Assembly: GCF_021869535.1 (NCBI RefSeq)
Contig: NW_026262666.1
Coordinates: 310,001-374,000, forward strand
DNA: 64,000 bases
Reading direction: 5' to 3'
Source: Mytilus californianus
Taxonomy: Eukaryota; Mollusca; Bivalvia; Mytilida; Mytilidae
Position numbers and translations under genes: made by a program. The notes under the pieces are model-generated. The model had not been told where the DNA came from. It did not search any database and worked only from the letters and a program-made list of their open reading frames with translations. Numbering within the stretch: the first letter of the stretch is position 1; each line of letters opens with the position of its first letter. Of the stretch, positions 60,451 through 64,000 are shown in pieces.

Positions 60451-61451
60451 ATTTTTTAGTTCCTCATTGCGACTAACATGAATTAGCATAATTGTTTGAT
60501 ACTGGATCAACAAAGTCTAATCAAGAGTTCTTTTCTGCAGATCAAGTAACTGATGTCGTACCTCGGATTCATTCCCACATACCCGAGCAATTTCAATCAA
60601 ACCATTTCCAATTTCGTTTGTATATTGAAGATAGTCCAAATCGGATATTCTCGCCTCGTTTGCGTGTCCGTACACGTGGTTCCGTCTTTGTACAATTAAC
60701 TCCACGGCTTTTCGTACATCACAGCAGTTTTCTAGAATAATTTTGTTCACATGAGGATCTAAGATCTGGACTGTAATGCCTGATTTCGCCGCAAACGCAC
60801 AGATTGATGTTGGAACTCCTGTGTTTGGTCTCTTCCTGTGTAAGGCACATGGAAGAAGATTTGCAGTATATAGTGCTGTCCATTGTCTTTGGTCAAGAAT
60901 TTGTTGAGAAGACGAGACAAAAGCATTTTGATGACATTGACAGCATGATGAATTGTTTTGCCAAAAATGGCAGAGGATATGTTTATTTTGATTCAAAAAG
61001 TTTTCTAGGGTAAGGCTTTGTACAGTCAGGCAACTGTACCAAAATACATCAGTACAAAAATTCACTAATATACATCGTCCTAAGGTGAGGTCAAGAATGG
61101 TGTCACTATTCCCGTTTTAGCCAGGCTACAACAAATATCAGGTGACCTTCCATGCGTATGATTGGTTCGTTTCAACGATTTATCATAGAGTATATCAAGC
61201 TGTAATGGATATAGAACACGGCTCCCTCCTCGTGGTATATATCCTCGAGGGCATTGACAGCATCTTGAATTGTAGCATAAATGGTATATTTTATGCTGAT
61301 TTTGATTAAGGAACTGTTCAAATGTTAGATGTTTATTTCTTAGATCTAAATCTAGAAGAGAGATGACAGAATCTTTTGCGTGGTCAACAATTAAAATGGC
61401 ATTTCTCAAAAAGTTTTCACGCTCCGTCTGTGTCATGGCTTGTATCTAGCA
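60451..61451 (-). pseudogene. HEPN exon: two DZIP3-like HEPN units, the first truncated, with a frameshift and a stop
   Basis: An acceptor (poly-T then ATCTTGCAG) ends at 61452 and an in-frame TAG precedes the ATG at 61436, so this is the start codon. Unit 1 (61436-61080): RNAILIVDHAKDSVISLLDL, FEQFLNQNQHKIYHLC, CCQCPRGYIP, YPLQLDILYD, CCSLAKTGIVTP. A one-base loss near 61097 moves the frame; the other frame continues DLTLGRCILVNF and runs directly into unit 2 (to 60519): LENFLNQNKHILCHF, CCQCHQN, FAAKSGI, then AVELIVQRRNHVYGHANEA. RRNHVYGH fits the R-x4-6-H signature of HEPN domains and lies only in unit 2. TAG at 60519-60517 interrupts the frame 22 codons before the donor GTAAGT. The motifs are those of the DZIP3-type HEPN domain as I recall it. 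Confidence 0.78.
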
Positions 61452-61854
61452 CTGCAAGATAAAAAAAAAAACAAAAATGTTAAGTTTAAACTAATTAGAA
61501 ACTTAAAAAATAAATGTTTGGAGATATATAAGAAGCACTAGATGTAAACGTCTTCTTAGACATCTGATATAGTTTACTAACGAATGTGTTAGATAAACAT
61601 GCTCCAATTATTAATGGTAAAAAGAAATCGCCAACCAGATTGGTACAATGATGATATTCGACAAGCTAGAATAAACTAAGATCCTTTCAACAAGATTAAT
61701 GATCTGGAAAACAATAAGACCAACAGAAATTTGACCTTATCTTTTTACAATACAGAAGGAGAACTTTTCGTAGTTATACCGTTATAATTTTACTATAGAT
61801 AGATAGCTAGACATTTCTATTTCAAAGTAAAACTTGGTACATAAATTTGAGAAT
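61452..61854. other. 5' flank of the HEPN exon, probably an intron
   Basis: The splice acceptor at 61452 implies an upstream non-coding exon, which I cannot place. No gene or repeat recognised. Confidence 0.45.
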
Positions 61855-62230
61855 TGAAATGGGAAATGTGTCAAAAAGACCACAACCCAACCAAAGAGCA
61901 GAAAACAGCCGAAGGCCTCCAATGGGTCTTCAACGCAGCGAGAAAATCCCGCACACGTAGGCGGGCTTCAGCTGGAACATAAAAAAATGTGTACTAGTTT
62001 AGTAAAAATGGACGTCACACTAAACTCCAAAACATATAAACAAACTAAAATTAAAAAAACAAACAAGACTAACAAACGCCAGAGGCTCATGACTTAAGAG
62101 AGGCGCAAAAATGCGGTGGGGTTAAACATGTTTTGTGAGATCTCAACCCCCCAACCATATATCTCTGGCCAATGTAGAATAAACAAACACACAGCAATAC
62201 GCTCAGTAAAATTTCGTTTAAAAGAAGTCC
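61855..62230 (-). repeat. Interspersed repeat, family C copy 2 (reversed)
   Basis: ATGGGAAATGTGTCAAAAAG, CAACGCAGCGAGAAAATCCC, GCAAAAATGCGGTGGGGTTA, GTGAGATCTCAACCCCCCAA are the reverse complement of the modules at 58070-58505, in reverse order. Confidence 0.8.
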
Positions 62231-63590
62231 GAGTCCGATGTAAGAATAGGCAATGAAATACAATATGCACATGAAATACAATATATTACAAGTTTAAACA
62301 ATAAACTTGTATATTTATACCCACCAGTCTGTCGTTTATGAACCATGTGTACGAAATATTATATATATAGATTTCAAAACCATATTAAAACTTACTATCT
62401 ATACTACTAAAATAACGAGGTCAAATTTGTTAGCCGGGATGGCGTAAAAACGACGAATCAAAGAATTCCACTTTATATATAACTAATATAGAACAATGGT
62501 TTTGATTAAAAATTCCACCATTCCAGGCCCTTTTGTTTCTACATAATTTACATTACTAGTAATTAACCAGTTCCGGGTCGAATCCGATACCGATTCCAAT
62601 AGTAGTGAGAAAACCTGGACAGACACAACCAAAAACGAACACCCCTTGAAAACAATTAAGCACTGTTAAAGTCGACGTTCTGTTTGAATTGTAACTGTTA
62701 AAGTTGACTATGATTGTATCCATGTAACCCCCCCCCCCCCCCCCTGGAAATTCCTGGCTACGGGCCTGGTTCTAGTATACTATAAACATACTTTTTATTT
62801 AAGTCGATGGTGTTTGTCTACTTGTTCTATATATGTGCTCATGTAAACAGTGTATTAGTATATCTTGCTTATCTATTACTCTTTCGTGTATATAAAATTA
62901 TCTTTCAAAAGTTGATCATTAATTAGCTCTAGATACTTTCTTTTGATCATAAAAAACAACATCTTTTCAACTTTCGTAAAATGTCATGAGGATTTGACAA
63001 GCTATTGATAAGTGAAAAAAAACTTTAATCTTTGCTGTATCTAAATGATAACTGTACAAAAATATATCAGGAAAATACGGAAAATGAAAATAACATCTTG
63101 ATCTTGATACGGTTTTTATCATAAAAAAGGTTCTGTTCAAAGATCACCAAATTCCATAAAGGTATGATAAAGTTATTGCTGCCTAAAAAAATACAACTCC
63201 AGACTAAACTTAAATGTTGACGCCGCTGACGACAAAGACGCCGCCAACGACAACGGAATCTATAATCGCCATGCCTCGCTTCAGCGAAAAACGAAGTTAG
63301 AAAAACAAAACACTACATAGAAAACTACCGACTGAATAACAAATAACCGATATACTGATAATGAAGAGCAAGCAGAACCTGCTTATCAATATCAGCAGGT
63401 AAAATTAGGTGAAACATCTTACTGGAAGTGTCACATTTCCAGAAATGTTAACGAGATTGTGGAGACGACAATTGGGACTTACACGTTGTCATGCTGACCA
63501 TGTTTCACCTAGGATTCAAAGTTTTCAAAATAACAACAAAAGATGCAGAAAATTAGAAAAATGTATATTTCAGGGGCAGTAATAACACCA
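62231..63590. other. No recognisable gene
   Basis: It contains a 17-C homopolymer at 62728-62744 and a GACGCCG-type tract at 63220-63250. No coding or RNA feature seen. Confidence 0.5.
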
Positions 63591-63596
63591 AATTAA

Positions 63597-64000
63597 ATGC
63601 TCCGCTGGGCGCAGCTTAATACGATCGCAGATGTCGAACCATGAACAGTTGGGGGCAAGTATGGACACAACATTTAAGCTTAAAATAGCTCTGAATTTGG
63701 ATTGTGATTGAATATTTGACACAGCATAGGTTTGTGACACAAAATGAATGTGGTCAAAGAACTGAAACAATTGAAATTGGACATTTACCAATGAAGGTCC
63801 ATTACCCAATATCTAAATACTTGGTTAGATTTAGCATTTTAAAGAACCCCCATCATTTCACTTTTTGTTTTTTTTTGTTGAAATCAAACAAAGTTTAATT
63901 TTGGACCATGATTTGGTCCAACTTGAAAACTGGGCCCAAAAACTCATATTTTAATACAGGTTTAGATTCAGCATCTCAAAGAACCTCGTATATTTTCAAT
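63597..64000 (+). repeat. Family B repeat, copy running off the right edge
   Basis: GCTCCGCTGGGCGCAGCTTA, ATACGATCGCAGATGTCGAA, CATGAACAGTTGGGGGCAAG and then 132 bp units with TTGGTTAGATTTAGCATT and TTTAATTTTGGACC match 11780-12150. Confidence 0.85.

Larger units (their letters stand above)
46855..61451 (-). pseudogene. HEPN - nSTAND3 NTPase - ankyrin-repeat receptor-like gene, disrupted
   Basis: Minus-strand locus of 14.6 kb. Order from N-terminus: HEPN exon (61451..60451), linker exon (ending 59437), and one giant exon (54162..46855) with the NTPase and ankyrin-like repeats. The donor GTAAGT at 59436 and the acceptor TTTTCTTTTACAAG ending at 54163 agree in phase 1. Breaks seen: one-base loss near 61097; TAG 60519-60517; TAA 52474-52472; a shift between frames in the overlap 51102-51062; TGA 48078-48076; TAA 47220-47218. 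Sequence on both sides of every break keeps the same repeat pattern, so they look like recent lesions in one gene. By family knowledge, STAND NTPases with repeat sensors act as oligomerising immune switches, and HEPN domains are often RNases. That this locus had such a role is inference. Confidence 0.8.

Overview
The window is AT-rich animal DNA that looks like a bivalve mollusc, most likely a marine mussel (Mytilus). Genes are split by introns with canonical GT/AG junctions. Genes are sparse, and most of the sequence is minisatellites, MITE-like elements and interspersed repeats of kinds I associate with mussel genomes. There are no prokaryotic signals such as operons or Shine-Dalgarno sites.

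Layout. (1) 1-4333, minus strand: three exons of a CCDC28A/B homologue, a cilium/basal-body associated coiled-coil protein; its last exon continues off the left edge. The end of exon 3 is embedded in a degenerate tandem array made of copies of that exon end together with its splice donor. (2) 4385-25968: no convincing gene. It holds a 36-38 bp minisatellite, a 38 bp minisatellite, a composite inverted-repeat element (10.5-14.4 kb), MITEs with clear ends, perfect or near-perfect palindromes, and short tandem arrays. (3) 25969-31061, plus strand: a two-exon gene of unknown function, about 378 residues, whose intron holds a decayed Penelope-like reverse-transcriptase element. (4) 32.4-42.1 kb: two inverted copies of one repeat family, then a nested insertion. 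A small BEL/Pao LTR retrotransposon (163 bp LTRs, 5 bp target duplication, internally deleted) sits inside the 3' end of an older R2-like LINE with a restriction-like endonuclease. (5) 42.2-46.0 kb: a large element with terminal inverted repeats and other repeats inside. (6) 46.8-61.5 kb, minus strand: a long locus encoding, from N to C terminus, DZIP3-like HEPN unit(s), a linker/coiled-coil exon, an nSTAND3-type P-loop NTPase and about 50 degenerate ankyrin-like repeats. (7) 61.5-64 kb: repeats only.

The HEPN-nSTAND-ankyrin locus is the most interesting part. It has the layout of an innate-immune STAND receptor: effector-like HEPN, signalling NTPase, repeat sensor. It carries four in-frame stops and two frameshifts spread over otherwise open coding sequence, so it reads as a recently decayed receptor gene, unless some breaks are assembly errors. 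Inside its repeat region are near-identical 198 bp (66 codon) duplications.

Limits: everything here comes from reading the sequence by eye. Element boundaries are given to within tens of bases unless a target duplication or splice site fixes them. Family assignments rest on recalled motifs, not on searches.
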